Notes: generated from the sequence alone by a model not told the origin. A stretch of DNA of 64,000 nt from Orychophragmus violaceus (GCA_030180135.1 CM058232.1:78969001-79033000); one strand, 5' to 3'. Shown: positions 43,449 through 57,076, counted from the stretch's first letter. Numbers and translations: made by a program.

Positions 43449-45213
43449 TGTAATACCTTGTATTCAAAAATATGGTCAACGGGCAGAAGAAAAGTCAACA
43501 GGGGCAAAATCGTAATTATTGCCAAACCCAGGGGCAAAATGGTAATTTTGCAAAGTTCGAGACGGAAGCCGAGACGGGCCAAATGTTCTCATTTCAAAAC
43601 ATAAAGAACATTTACAAGACCAAAATTGGAAGAAACGGAGCAGAAACAGATTTTTCGGCTTGTCGGGAATGAAAACCGACTAAACCGAGAAAACTACGAA
43701 AATTCATAACCGGAGCTAGAAAACTTCAAATTAATGATTCAAGTTGCTAAATTCATCTAAAATCATGGAAATCATTTTTTAGAAGTTTTAGGATTTATGG
43801 AAACAGTGAAATATTTTCTAAAAGTTTAAACAAGAAAGCGAAGAAACCGAGACAAATTGCAAGATGGGTTTAGAATTGGTTTGGACCGGTTATGGGCTGG
43901 TTTTTGTGGATCATAAGAAGCTCCAGAGACAGGTGTCTCATCCATAGGTCGCCAGCCATTCCTTTTGAGGTGTCAAGCCTACATTTGATGCATGAGTTTT
44001 GTTACATGCAAAGGAATATCACATCTCATCAACTATTCATGCACCAAGACTTCATTTTGATCAGAAAACACCTCTCTCTCTATCGACATCTCTCTCCAGA
44101 AACTCATCCAAAACCCAGAAACTCTTGCATCTTCAAGTTCTTTCTCAGGAACACCATAATGTTCTTCATTGCTTGAGAAACAAGAAATCTCGTAACTCTT
44201 AAACCACAAACCTAAATCTACTTCTGCAAAGCCCAGTAGCTTCCTCTCACTCTCCTCTACAACCGCCAGCCACTCACCACCGCCACCATCGCCGGATATC
44301 GCCGGAATCTGGCCGGAGACCTGCCGCGGTTAGGGTTTCTTGGGTTCTCTCTCTTCCTTCATCAGATCTTAACCTTTTGAAGCTACAAATGGATAGATCT
44401 CTTTATTCTGATCAGTTTGGTGTGTAGATCATCACTTGAGTCGCCGGAAAACACTTCCTCCGTCGTGGTCATGGTTCCGCCGCCGCCGGTCAACGCCGGA
44501 GAAGTCGCCGGAATTCTTCCTCCGGCGTCTCTCTCTTCAGCCGGTTCATCAGGGTTGCAAATGGGTCAGTTGATTCAAGAATTTGGATTGGTTTAGGCCT
44601 GGTTAAGCCTTGGTCAATGGTTGAGCTAAACCGGTCAATGATTTGACCTAAACCGGTTTAGCCTAAACCGGTTGATTAAAAGTCGGTTTTGTCCAATTGG
44701 TGGTTCAGTGGTTTAGAAGGTTAACCGGAGTGGTCAACGGGTCATCCGGGTCAAATTCAACCACCGGTCAATGGTCAGTCAACACCGCAGTCAACGCCGG
44801 TCAACGCGTTGACTCCGGCCGGTTTGCATTTGCGGTTTGTGTACGGGTATTCGGGAAGCCTCAGAGTTCGTATTCGGGTGTTCGGGAAGTTCGGGTCTCA
44901 ATTCGGGGTCTCGGGATTCGTATCCGCAGCCGATCCGCCATTCTGACCAAAATCATTGTGAGTCGGCTCAAATACCGTAGATAGAAGCATATAGATCGGG
45001 AAATGAGAAACCGTATAATTAGGTGTTTGCATACCCAGATGTGAATTGATTGTGTTTGAGAATTGAATTGACTGATTATTGATAAACCGGTTAGGGCTTT
45101 GAGACGCATATTAGGATCGTAAGATTAATCGGATTAAACATGTTGTGTGCCGCTAGGTTGCTAGTAACATTGATTGATGCATACATATAGTCGTTGTATG
45201 ATAGGGCCGTATA

Positions 45214-45250
<37 letters not shown>

Positions 45251-47013
45251 TAAAAGAACGATATCGAATGAATCTAAGTACGGAAATTAAGACGATGTTA
45301 AGATACGGAATTAAACTTAACGAACGTATAGCTTATGGAATGATATCGATATTAGGTTTAATAGATGTTGAAGAGAGAGAAAATGACTTATGTAATTGAA
45401 AGATGAGACGTCGGGGAGTTTAGTAAGCTACTAGCTCTAAACCGACGGATCAGGGATCCGATAAAAGATACCTAGGAAAGGTTAAGAGCAAGAGAAGTGT
45501 TGTGATTGGTGAGCCGTCTACGTATTAGCAATCCGCTAATCCAAGGTAGCAGACGTGAATTGGTTAAAAGACTTTAGAAACCCTAATAGGCCTGGTTGTG
45601 TGGTGTTTGTACTGTTGTGTTGTTGTGTGGTTGTTGTTGAGCTTTCTGTGCAGGCCTGTTAGATCGTCTCGGTGTTGGGCCGAGCGATCTGTGTGGACAC
45701 TTAACTTGGTCACGGGACCGGTTAAGTTGTAGCCGCTGACTTTGTACGGTGCCGAGTCAGGGTGAAGGTGTTGGTGTGTGTGAGTAGACTTGCGGGACAT
45801 CGTGTTGAGATTGTCGTTGATTATTGTTTGAGTATGATTGCTAGAGTCTGAGCGAGTCTGCGTGTTTACATTTCTGCACTAGGACTCTAGGGTGCGTTAG
45901 ATCCCGCAAGTCTAGGTGTTTGGTTACGTTCTGGTACTTCCGACCCGATTGGATCCTCGGGTAGTTGCCTAATCGGATCATGGGCCTTCGGGTGGTGATT
46001 CCGATTATGGCGTTAACCTACTGAGTGACGCCGGTAGGTGTGTGATTTGGAGAATACGGGGTCATGTCCTAGGGCCGAATAGCATGGAATCTCAGGTTAC
46101 CGTGGGGTAGCCCGAGTCGCTGCGTATCGACGGGCTGAGAACAGTGTCCTAGGTCTTGAGACTTCGTGTTTACATCTAGGAGTCGTGGGTTAGTTACCAT
46201 GTCGGTAACGGTGGAAACCCGTGGAAGTTACCGAGATCGTAGGGGTCCAGTGTTGTGTTGGTATGGTTGGTATTGTGCGATAGATAGATTGAGTCTCAAT
46301 CGAGAGCATGTGTCGCAGTGCTTCCGATTTCATCTAATTGCTTTCTCTTTATTTTGGAAATTGATTGTGTGTTGTGGACTTGACACGATGTGGTAGTGCG
46401 TGATCAGCTGTTTGTTGTGTTGTTTGTTTTTTTGGGGTTTTTGGGCGGGAATCTGTAGATGTTAGATAGAATAGATGCCGTAGTGGGGAGCCAACTCGCT
46501 GGGTGATCTTAGATCGCTCATTAGACTCTTTTGTGTTTTTCAGGTTTAGCAGCGACGGACGCGGGAGGTTCTCGGTGTAGTTTCGGGATCGCTTGTGGCG
46601 GGATTTGATTCGATGATTTTGGGTTTTCCTTCGGTTCGGCTTTGGCGCCAAATTTGTATTGATATTTGGGTGTTGTTCTTGTAGATTGGCAAATTGATTT
46701 GTAAAGACGGTTAAACGTAATGTAACGTTTGATTTACTCAGAAATGAATATGCTTCCCTGATATTGTCTTTAGTCCGAACCGACACAACTCACGGAAGTA
46801 GTACAAGTTGTGAAGCTTTGTACTACGGAAGTGAGGATAGCGGGGTCAAAGACGGGTTAGTGCGAGCCTTTGTCTCAAACCGATTTGTCTCTGGCTTCGT
46901 CTTGTGGCGAACTTTTCATGTTTGACTTGCTCGAATTTGACTTGGTCATGTTCTTGTTTGATTGTTGACCGGTCAGCTCGACAGTCAGCGGATAATGGAA
47001 AAGGGACGTTACA
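43449..47013 (+). mobile_element. Solo LTR of element X (copy 3), 3,565 bp
   Basis: TGTAATACC to GTTACA with 5-bp TSD ATCCT (43444-43448, 47014-47018), plus orientation. Both ends match X copy 1. No PBS or interior is present, so it is a solo LTR. The flanking RNA-binding-protein exon is continuous once it and one TSD are removed. It contains a (TA)n run at 45206-45246 and the W-box-rich stretch at 44730-44815. Confidence 0.9.
44733..44813. promoter_or_regulatory. W-box cluster in the X solo LTR
   Basis: GTCAA (TTGAC on the other strand) at 44733, 44750, 44767, 44778, 44790, 44800, and TTGAC at 44809. Equivalent to the cluster at 5609-5845. Confidence 0.4.
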
Positions 47014-47400
47014 ATCCTGGTAAATAGTGCTGAATTCTTATTTTACATCAAGCTTTGAACACTTTTTAGAGTGGTTTTCATATAATAATGTTACGTTGTA
47101 CACTGGTCTTGGAGTTCAAAATATGCCAAAAGATGAAACAAATACATTGTGGCAGATAACAAATCCATGTAACATGGTTAGGTATTGAATAAAATCCAAG
47201 AATCATAATCTCATAGTACGGTCATCGGTTTGGCTTTTTTGCAGAGACATTTGGTCCTCAACACCGTCCCGTTATTGAATTTGCTGTTGATAACGGCTAG
47301 AAGCTGAAGATACATAAAGCCAACCAACAGTTTTAACGCAATAGCCATAATGAATCTGAGGCGCAACAGGGGAACGGCGCAGGCAGAAAATATCCATCAG
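47014..47400 (+). pseudogene. RBM28/Nop4-type gene, 3' fragment
   Basis: It resumes right after the TSD with a GT donor (ATCCTG|GTAAAT), an intron of about 230 bp ending TTTTTTGCAG, then ETFGPQHRPVIEFAVDN, followed by a stop where relatives continue KLKI..AKQQ. The exon boundary is preserved exactly, showing the solo LTR entered at the last codon before the intron. The fragment fades out near 47400. Confidence 0.82.
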
Positions 47401-48089
47401 ACTCATCCACTATTCAGTGCAGACTGCAGAGCCCATGAAGCAGTTACATAGTATGATTCATCCAAATGCATTATTATCTGTCAGGTAAGAGATTGATTGA
47501 AAGTCAGTTTCTTTCAAAGCGGGCGCATGCTGAACGATTTGGTATGCCTTCCCCTCCAATCCAAATAATAACCACATGAGGTGCATCAACTAACGAGAAC
47601 ATTCGTAGCCTGATCTCGGCAATCTTCGGATGTGATGTTTATACTCTCCAAAGGCCAGGTAACATACACATACAAACAAGTTGCAGCTTTCTTGCTTTAC
47701 TCAGCTGATCTCCTTATGTGATTGAACAAATTTTGTTTGTTGTGTGAACAAATTCAGCATCCCTTGGAGCTGCACTGAGAGCTGTTCATGGGCAACAAAA
47801 TAGGAAGCTTTATGCCCATCTCATATATGTGCGAGGGGAAATTGGAGAAGACATCTCTAAATTGCAAACTCAAGGTAAAAGTAGGAGACAAAAATGTGGC
47901 TTCCACCTACGGTTTGTTAATGAAGAAGAGGATGGAAATAGAGAAGAAGCTTGTGGAGAAGTTAGGACACTTCTGAAAAAAATATCTTTCAGTCCAAGCT
48001 CAATGCTTGATGAAATAATATTTACAAAAATACGCTTTGTTTATTGCTCAAAATACTCAGACAAACCACACTTTACAATTTTTTTATAG
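47401..48089 (+). pseudogene. Xylulose kinase (XK-1 type) C-terminal fragment
   Basis: From about 47500: FLSKRAHAERFGMPSPP, then (after a stop) GASTNENIRSLISAIFGCDV, TLQRPG, a GT..AG intron, ASLGAALRAVHG, and in another frame GSFMPISYMCEGKLEKTSL, STYGLLMKKRMEIEKKLVEK and LGHF before the stop at 47974-47976. This is the FGGY-kinase C-terminal domain of plant XK-1 (At2g21370, from memory), an enzyme that phosphorylates D-xylulose-type sugars. Frame breaks and the absence of the N-terminal two-thirds make it a pseudogene. It lies in the same orientation as, and immediately after, the RBM28 fragment. Confidence 0.8.
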
Positions 48090-48406
48090 GTATAGGATTT
48101 ACTAAAATATGTGCATTGCCACATATGACCAGCATGAGGACAAGGTAATAAAGTTAATATATTTAGTTGTACTAATATACTTTATAGTTAATCATTTAAA
48201 AGTTAATATTTTCTATTTAAGAAAATAGATTTTGTAAATAATTGTTATTTAATTCAAACTTATTATAAACATTATATTTAAAAAAAAACAAATTATCTTA
48301 GAGAGATAACATTTTTTAAAACAATATGTTTTCAAAAGAGCCAGATCAATATTTTAATTTAGGAAATGAATGTAAACAATATATTTAAAAAAACAATTTA
48401 AATACT

Positions 48407-48438
<32 letters not shown>

Positions 48439-51400
48439 CAAAATATTAATTAATTTAAGATACCATAATACCTTATACATTTAAAAAATCATGAAAAATA
48501 ATTTGCCATCATATTTTGAAAATTTTCCAACATACTTTAAAATGAATAATAAAGCTAATATATTTAGTTCTACTAATATACTATACATTACATTAAAATA
48601 TTACAATCCAACTAAGTCTTATATAACTGAATACAACCCCAAGATGAAGAAACTACAAGTTACAAGTTTCAAATAAGTAATGAATATTCCAATGTATACC
48701 GTAATTAAATCATTATCATGAAAACATAATAAATATCAATATCTAAAATTCTTTTATATAAATCAAAAGTCAAAAAAAGAAACATAGAGAGTCTTTCCAT
48801 TTGAATGCATATCACAGACAACTAATATATAAGTTTATAAAATTTCTCTTTAGCACATTGTGTGAGATTCCAATAATTACCTTTTAAACTAACCCTTTTT
48901 TATTTCTCCGGTGTCTAAATGTTCCTTTTCACAGAGGTGTCATATTCGAAGTTGAGTCAAACCCGACATATCCTACCCGATTTGAGTGGCGTTTACTGAT
49001 CTATTGAGACAAATTCGATAAGATTCAAGTCTTCATTTCGATTCAGAGTATAAGAGAACCAACGAAGCTCGTGAGTTTCTAGATCTCAAAATAGAATCTC
49101 TTGGTCCCTCCTAGAATCTCATAATTTATCAAAAGTTTAATCGATTTAATGTTTATAGTTTAGGTAATTTTCTTTTGCAGGATTCATTTTTTTACGTATC
49201 CTTATGTAACCTAGATTAGAGTTGTTCAAATTTAATGAAAACTATAGATCAAGTTTTTGTTCATAAAGCTTTGTGGGCCATTGCCAACTTTATATTTATG
49301 ATCATGGGCACATGATTGTATTGGTTGGTATAATCAACTGTATATATCTCATATTGGAACCAAATCTTCTTTTTTGTTTCTTCCTTACATAATTTTGTTT
49401 CACATTTATGCATTTTCAAATAATACACTTTGAATGTTTGAGTTTGTCGAAAGCATAGTATGGAATATCACTTTTCGAATATGTCTTCTACAATGGATAG
49501 ATGAAAACAGTACACTTTGAATTATGCAATTTTAATGTGAGAATAAACTAAATAAGGTTAAAGTCTACAAAAATACACTACTAGAGTTTGAGATTCATTC
49601 ATTCCTCATAGGTCTGGGCGTTAGATTTCGGTCCGGGTCTTTGGATTTTCGGGTCCATGCATATATGACTCATTCACATATTTTAAATTTTTTGTTTGGA
49701 TTCAGTTTGATTCCATTCGGCTTCGGTTCAATTCCGGATATCCAAAAATCATAAACTAAAATAAATTTTTGTTACATTTGAGTAAAAGTTTACCAAATTT
49801 TGAAAAATATAACAAAAACTTTCATATATTTTGTTTACCAAATCGATATATTTGAGTTTATAATTATAATTTTTGGTAAGTTTCATTTGGAGATTAATAC
49901 AATATCAAGGAGAGCCACCACCATATCACTAAAACAATAGACATAAATGTAATAAAAAGGTTAATTTCTTAGAAATAACTTAAAATTCAGCTTTTATGGC
50001 AGCATCTGCATCGGCAACAACCCATAGCCCAAAAAAGCATTGTTTATTCATGGTACTAACAGGAACGGTTTCTGCTAAATGACATAATAACATGAGCATA
50101 CATCAAAGAGAGACACAGATTTACATCTCAGACATAAACAAAATATATTAGGGAAACCGGCATAGAATGTAGATATCGTGCATTCGCTAGATATCTGATA
50201 TGCCAAGCTAAAACTGCTCGCCACAACAATCTCATCCACATCACTTGGTGAAAGGACCCGTGATCCGGTTATGTATTATATGTTCCCTGTAATGAATCAA
50301 ATTGCGTGAGCTTATAAAAATAATAATAGAATGAGACAAGAAGAACACAAGCATAAGAGATGGACTTAGGCGATGATCACAACATCATCTCCATACATAA
50401 TGGTCCTTTGTAGATTCATAAAAAAATGTTGGGTCTAATGGAAGACTTTTTCAAACAATAATATTTGTTTTTTTAAGTATAGGTCATGTAGTATGTTACA
50501 ATTGATTAGTAAAAAATATATAATTTTTTGAGCTATGAGAATAGACAAATAATATAATGCTTTTATATGTGGATCTAGAGTTTAGATTAAGTAGGAAAAA
50601 TGTGTTTAGAGCTAAAACATTTAATTTTTTAATATTTCATGAATGCTTAGACTATTTATTTTTTAATCTTACTATTCTTGCATTTCCAATAGGTAGGTTT
50701 TTTTGTACGACTTCACTTTTTTTGGTTGATCGAACGTGAGATTAATTCTTTTCGCTCATATTTTTTATGTTGTTTGGTCACATTATATTTGAACCCAAAA
50801 TATAATTATGTAACACATTATTAATGTAAATTGTATAGTCTAATATTCCATGATATTATTATTTTTGGTTACTCATATCAATACTATGAAATGTTATTTG
50901 AAATAAATGGATTGAAATGTAATGCCTAATTTTTAATATTTTTCATCCCTAATTTTTTTAATGTTTGTTAATTGTTATGGTTCACGGTACACCCGAAAAG
51001 AATAATTAATGTAGTTACTTAAAACACGAACCCTAATTCAATTTTTATCCCCAAACTAAAGATAGAATAAAACGACTGCAACCTATATTAATAAACAAAA
51101 TCTTATATTGATTATTTTAACACCGTTTTAGGGCCAAATTAATTTTGTTAACAGAGTTTTAACGTCGTTACAGGATTTTGGGATTTTCGCTAACCCATTA
51201 CTAAATTTCAAATTTTTGATTAGTTTATGGGGTTTTAGATATTGTTCAATAACTTAAATATGAAAAGCTGTTTTTCTACATGAGGTAATCGACCGTTTTC
51301 TCTACTTTTGTTAGCATGATATTTTTATTATATGAGAATCGAATTAATACAGTTATATCTGTTTTTATAGTGTGAGAAGTGAATTAACATAACAATTTTA

Positions 51401-52902
51401 AATTTTTAAGATAAGATAACTGCTTTACTATGTTGTTTTTTATATGGTATGCAACTAAGCTAGTATAATAATAATATTAATACAGTAACATTCAATACAA
51501 CATGTTAATATACTTGTTATAATAATATTAATTTTGTAATAGAATTAGTGATTTAATTCCAACTTGAATTTCATTTTTTTTTACTATGTTAATTGATCCT
51601 ACAAAGAATTATACAATTTGCATCAATTAGTTTACATCGTTTATAAAAGTGACACTAAATTAAAAAAAAACTGTAACAATTTGCATCATTTCAAACAATC
51701 GATGTCAAATTGGTATCAGTTTATACAATTTACTCCACGTACACTCTTATGCATCACTTATTAAACTTAAATATGCATCGTTTATTACTTATGCATCATG
51801 AGTTAATACAATAAATATAAATATATAGTGATTATATATTAGTTAGCATATTAATCAAATAATTATTTTTAAAAATAATAATGATAACACGATTAACAAT
51901 ATTTTTTATTATAAACAATATCATTTCTCCATAAACAATGTCATCATCGATGAACAATCGACGAAAAATGTTTTCAAATTAATATAATTTTAAACAACAA
52001 AAATTATAAGAATATTATTGTTTTAACTTTGTTTTCTATTGTTGAGAAAAAAAAAAACTTTGTTTTCTCTACCCTAATAACCATTTTTCAAATTAACTTT
52101 ATTATTCACTTATTTTTCTAGTTATTCATTTTTCTATTAAAAATCACCCTTTTATAATGATCCAAAATGTAGATTGACCATTTTAATGTTATTATATAAA
52201 GTTTAGTTTAACAAAATTAGCAAATGACATGATGGTGACATGTGTCAAATTTAACAATCAGATTTCTGACATATATAAAAATAAGAAAATATATTAAAAA
52301 TAAGAAAATTATACAATAAATCACTAATTTTAAAAGAAAAAATATTAATATATAAAAGTAAATTTTAAAATAAATTATTAATTCGAAAAGAAAAATGATT
52401 ATAATTACTACTTTTAAGAAAATAATATATATATATATATGTATAAAGAAGTTAATATAAAATTTTGTACTATTAGTTATTTATTTTTATAAAAGACAAA
52501 ATAAACAGAGAGAGTAAAATTATATATTTTAATTTTAAATAAAACTATAAATCGAATAATAGGTGAAATAAGAGAAAATTGAAAATAAATAAAAATTGAA
52601 AATTGTATAAATTTAATAATGTATGACATTAGAAATGTAATAAAATTTATATACAAATTTTTCTCTGTGTGACTGCATTATATGTTGATTTTTTTTTTTT
52701 AACTTGCATTATATGTTGATGTTAATTTTTATGATAGTTAATGTAATAATGAGTTGAGATCTATTGTATTAGTGTTAGTTATTTTCATTAAAGTTTGGTA
52801 TTGTGTGTGACTGTGTTATAAAATTATGTCCTATTGAAATGTTTGTGTTTTCAAGTTAAATTTTACACGTCTGAATTTTCTTCATTGGATTTATATAAGA
52901 AA
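48090..52902. other. AT-rich intergenic DNA, no recognisable gene
   Basis: No convincing coding sequence, RNA gene or complete transposon was found in these 4.8 kb. Simple (TA)n runs occur at 48405-48438 and 52430-52440. 49600-49750 has a GGTCTGGGCGTT...CGGTTC stretch common as a remnant of hAT-like repeats, with one end only. 49980-50290 is less AT-rich and may hold a decayed gene fragment on the minus strand. I could not identify it. Confidence 0.5.
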
Positions 52903-52911
52903 CTAGAAATT

Positions 52912-52930
52912 AACCCGTCCTACGGGCGGG
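52912..52930 (-). other. Helitron 3' terminal hairpin
   Basis: Imperfect stem ACCCGCCC/GGACGGGT with a GTA loop, followed by TTAATTT and CTAG on the minus strand, as in plant Helitron ends. Confidence 0.85.
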
Positions 52931-52959
52931 TGAGCAGATAAGAAGATACACAACTTTTC

Positions 52960-55900
52960 TTTTTTTATCTTAAATTATATATTGAATTATAATATTTGTT
53001 GAACGTATAGAAAATATTTTTTTTTAAATCTGAAACGACATCATGAATTCTAATAAATATTTGGAAATATTTAATTAACTTTTTAGTTAAAAATACTAAT
53101 TTGAATATTTTGATTTATTCTTATAAGAGAACTTATAAGAGACTATAGGTTATCTTACTGTAAATATAAAAAATTTAAGAAAGAATAATTGGTTATATTT
53201 ATTCTCATTATGGATTCTATTTTGATTTTAGCATCGACTGTAATACATGTCTTTATAAATACGGTCGATCGATATATAAATATCATTTTCTATTTTAGAT
53301 GTTTGTTGTAAATGCAATTTGTATCCTCATTTCTTCTTATTATTTTTATCCTAAGATCGCTAGTTTAAAGTTAATTTTATTAATTGATTATTACTATTTT
53401 TTCTTCGATTTATATTAATATATCAACATAATTAAAATTTAACAATTTTGAGTAAATTCTAGTAATAAAACTTACCTATTTAAGTGAAAATAAAAATAAT
53501 GTGCCATAAATTTGGATGAGGATAAATTATGATTGAATTTTGGTTTTATGATATATAATATGGAAATGAACTTTCATATTTCTTTTAATAATATGTATAG
53601 ATTTTAAATTGAATGAAATAGAATAATGTGCGATAAATTAAGATGATGAGATTTTTTGAAATATTTAATCGGCTCTTTAGTTTAAAATACTAATTTGAAT
53701 ATTTTGATTTATTCTTGTAAGAGAACTTATAAGAGACTATATGTTATCTTACTATAAATATAATTTCAAGAAAGAATAATTGATTATATTTGTTCTCATT
53801 ATGCATTTTACTTTGATTCTAACATCGAGTGTAATATTTGTTTTTATAATACGGTCGATTGATATATAAAGATTATTTTCTATTTTAGATGTTTGTTGTT
53901 AATCATTTTGTATCCCCATTCCTTCTTATTATTTTCTCCTAAAATTGCTGATTTAAAATTAATTTTATTATTAGATTATTACTATTTGTGCTTCTATTTA
54001 TATTAATAAATTAGTATAATCAATATTAAACAATTTTGAGTAAATTCTAGTAATAAAGCTTACATATTTAAAGCATTAAGTGAAAATAAAAATAATATAC
54101 CATAAATTTGGATGAAGATAATTTATATTGATTAAATTTTTGTTTTATGATATATAATATTAAAATGACCTTTCTTATTAATAATATATAGATTTAAACT
54201 AAAAGAAATAAATATTATGCAATAAATTAAGATGATGAGATATTTGGAAATATTTAATCGACGTTTTAGTTAAAAATACTAATTTAAATATTTTGATTTA
54301 TTCTTATAAGAGAACTTATAAGAGACTATAGGTTATCTTGCTGTAAATATAAATTTTGTAAAGAAAGAATAATTGGTTATATTTGTTCTCATTATGTATT
54401 ATATTTTGATTCTAACATCGAGTGTAATACATGTCTTTATATATACGGTCGATCGATATATAAATATTATTTTCTATTTTAGATGTTTGTTGTTAATGCA
54501 ATTTGTATCCTCATTTCTTCTTATTATTTTTATCCTAAGATCGCCGGTTTAACGTTAATTTTATTATTGGATTATTACTAGTTTTGCTTCGATTTATATT
54601 AATATATCAACATAATTAAGATTAAACAATTTTGAATAAATTCTAGTAATAAAACTTACATATTTAAAGTATTAAGTGAAAATAAAAATAATGTGCCACA
54701 AATTTGGATGAGGATAAATTATATTGATTGAATTTTGATTTTATGATATATAATATGAAAATGACCTTTCATATTTTTTTAATAATATATATATATATAT
54801 ATATTTAAATTGAATGAAATAAGAATAATGTGCGATAAATTAAGATGATGAGATTTTTTGAAATATTTAGTTGGCTCTTTAGTTGAAAATACTAATTTGA
54901 ATATTTTTATTTATTCTTATAAGAGAAATTATAAGAGACTATATGTTATCTTACTATAAATATAATTGCAAGAAAGAATAATTGATTATATTTGTTCTCA
55001 TTATGCATTTTACTTTGATTCTAACATCGAGTGTAATATATGTTTTTATAATACGGCTTATTGATATATAAAGATTATTTTCTGTTTTAGATGTTTGTTG
55101 TCAATCATTTTGTATCCTCATTTCTTCTTATTATTTTCTCCTAAAATTGCTGATTTAAAATTAATTTTATTATTGAATTATTACTATTTGTGCTTCTATT
55201 TATATTAATAAATTAATATAATCAATATTAAACAATTTTCAGTAAATTCTAGTAATAAAGCTTACATATTTAAAGCATTAAGTGAAAATAAAAATAATGT
55301 ACCATAAATTTGGATGAAGATAAATTATATTGATTAAATTTTGGTTTTATGATATATAATATTAAAATGACCTTTCTTATTAATAATATATAGATTTAAA
55401 TTAAAAGAAATAAATATTGTGCAATAAATTAAGATGATGAGATATTTGGAAATATTTTATCGACCTTTTAGTTGAAAATACTAATTTGAATATTTTGATT
55501 TATACTTATAAGAGAACTTATAAGAGACTATATGTTCTATTACTATAAATATAAAATTTTCAAGAAAGAATTATTGGTTATATTTGTTCTCATTATGCAT
55601 TCTATTTTGATTATATTATCGACTGTAATATATGTCTTTATAAATACGGATGATTGATATATAAATATTATTTTCCATTTTAGATGTTTGTTGTTAATCA
55701 ATTTGTATCTCCATTTTTTCTTATTATTTTTGTCTTAAAATCGCTGGTTTAAAATTAATTTTATTATTAGATTATTACTATTTTTGTTATATTATATTAA
55801 TAAATTAGTATAATTAAGATTAAACAGCTTTTTGTTCGATACAAAAAAGTAAAGTATGTAAGTCTATTTTTGAGTAAATTTTAATAAAAACTTACCTGTT

Positions 55901-56090
55901 TAAACCATTAAATGAAAATAAAAATAATATGCCTTAAATTTGGATGAAAATAAATTATATTGATTGAATTTTGATTTTATGATATATAATATGAAAATGA
56001 TATTTCATATTTCTTCTATTAATATATATATATATATATTTAAATTAAATGAAATAAAAATAATGTGCAATAAATTGAGATGATGAGGTG
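52960..56090. repeat. Tandem array, five units of about 600 bp (A-B-A-B-C)
   Basis: The landmark TTTTAGATGTTTGTTG recurs near 53293, 53883, 54477, 55086 and 55678, giving units of about 590-608 bp. Units 1 and 3 share CGGTCGATCGATAT and CCTAAGATCGC. Units 2 and 4 share TAAAGATTATTTTC and CCTAAAATTGCTG. Unit 5 is intermediate. So the repeat is a roughly 1.2-kb dimer that was duplicated. AT-rich and non-coding. Confidence 0.88.
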
Positions 56091-56149
56091 GCTTAAGGAA
56101 AAGAGAGAAAAGTCTTTTTTTTAAAAAAAAAAAAATACTATTATATTAA

Positions 56150-57030
56150 TTATATCAAACCGGAAATGAAACCGGTGATCGGAACAGTGTTGTTACAGGT
56201 TTTCCGGGATAAAATCCGGCGAGCTAAAATAAAATAAACTGAGCATTATACATGGAAGGGGATCTAGAACAGAGAGACAAGGAGGAGGGAAAGAGATCTG
56301 ATAAGCCAAGAGCTTCAACTCCGGCGGTCAAAAGTAGATCTCGAGCTTCCACCGCGAGTCGATTTCACCGGAGCCGGTTTGACCGTAACCAGTCCAGATT
56401 CCTACAACATCGGGCTTCCACTTTCGATCCACTACCGAAGAGATCCCGCGGCCACGAACGCAGACAGCAAAACCGCCGACCACCGCATCCTCTATCACTA
56501 GACCCCAACCGATACCGAGGTTGCTCTGACTTCTAGCCACCGAGCTCAACTCATGCCTTCGATCCGGTTTACCGCCACCCCACCTCCGCCAGACATGCAC
56601 TAGACGAACCGCCATCGTCCGAGAGCCACCGGCGTCCGCAGGAGGACAGCAAATACAAACGGCGACGGAAACCCACCCCCCCCCCCCCCCGAGGAAATAA
56701 ACGCAACTCGAGGACCCAAAAGACCAAACTTTGTCCCGCCAGCTAGAATCCCCACCGTCCTCTTATGGAGACTTCCACCGTCGACGCCGCTGCAAGGTCT
56801 CTCAGTCCCGGAGCTTCCGCAGCAATCCACCTCCCCGGAGATTCCTACCTCGCCACCACGGAGAAGACAGAGGAGCTTCCCTTCCCACCCTCACGCAAGC
56901 TGTCCGGCGATGAAGACCGACATCTTACCTATACCGGAGGTTTCCTCGGCACACCGGTGGTTGAATCCGGCGACCGGGGAAATCTCTTAGAAACTCAGAT
57001 CTGCTTTTGCGGCTACTTTTTCTAGAGAGG
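56150..57030. other. GC-rich segment near the Helitron 5' end
   Basis: A sharp change from AT-rich to CCGGCG/ACCGGAG-rich DNA, with a C-run at 56677-56692. Open frames on both strands (for example 56252-56536 plus, Arg/Ser/Pro-rich) have low-complexity translations and no family resemblance. Possibly a captured host fragment or promoter/5' UTR; not identified. Confidence 0.45.
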
Positions 57031-57076
57031 ATTTTGTAAAAATTAGGGCGAGAAAAGTCTTCTTTATATATATAGA

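Larger units (their letters stand above)
52903..57076 (-). mobile_element. Non-autonomous Helitron
   Basis: On the minus strand the element starts TCTATATATATAAAGAAG at 57076 and ends CTAG at 52906-52903. A GC hairpin (ACCCGCCC-GTA-GGACGGGT, 52912-52930) lies a few bases before the end. The host bases are A before TC and T after CTAG, the Helitron A^T target. Size is 4,174 bp. No Rep/helicase frame is present, so it is non-autonomous. The interior is a tandem array (52960-56090) plus a GC-rich block (56150-57030). It lies 498 bp upstream of the PP2C start codon. Confidence 0.82.

Noticed and set aside
45206..45246. (TA)n run as a functional site
   Set aside because: Ordinary microsatellite inside the X LTR.
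48491..48676. Short frames in the AT-rich 48-52.9 kb region
   Set aside because: Lys/Asn/Tyr-rich translations typical of AT-rich non-coding DNA, no splice context or family match.
52960..56090. CRISPR-like or centromeric array
   Set aside because: Five 600-bp units inside Helitron ends; not CRISPR, and too short for a centromeric array.
56252..56536. A 94-codon Arg/Ser/Pro-rich plus-strand frame in the Helitron
   Set aside because: Low complexity, no family resemblance, equally long frames on the other strand; treated as a by-product of GC-rich sequence.
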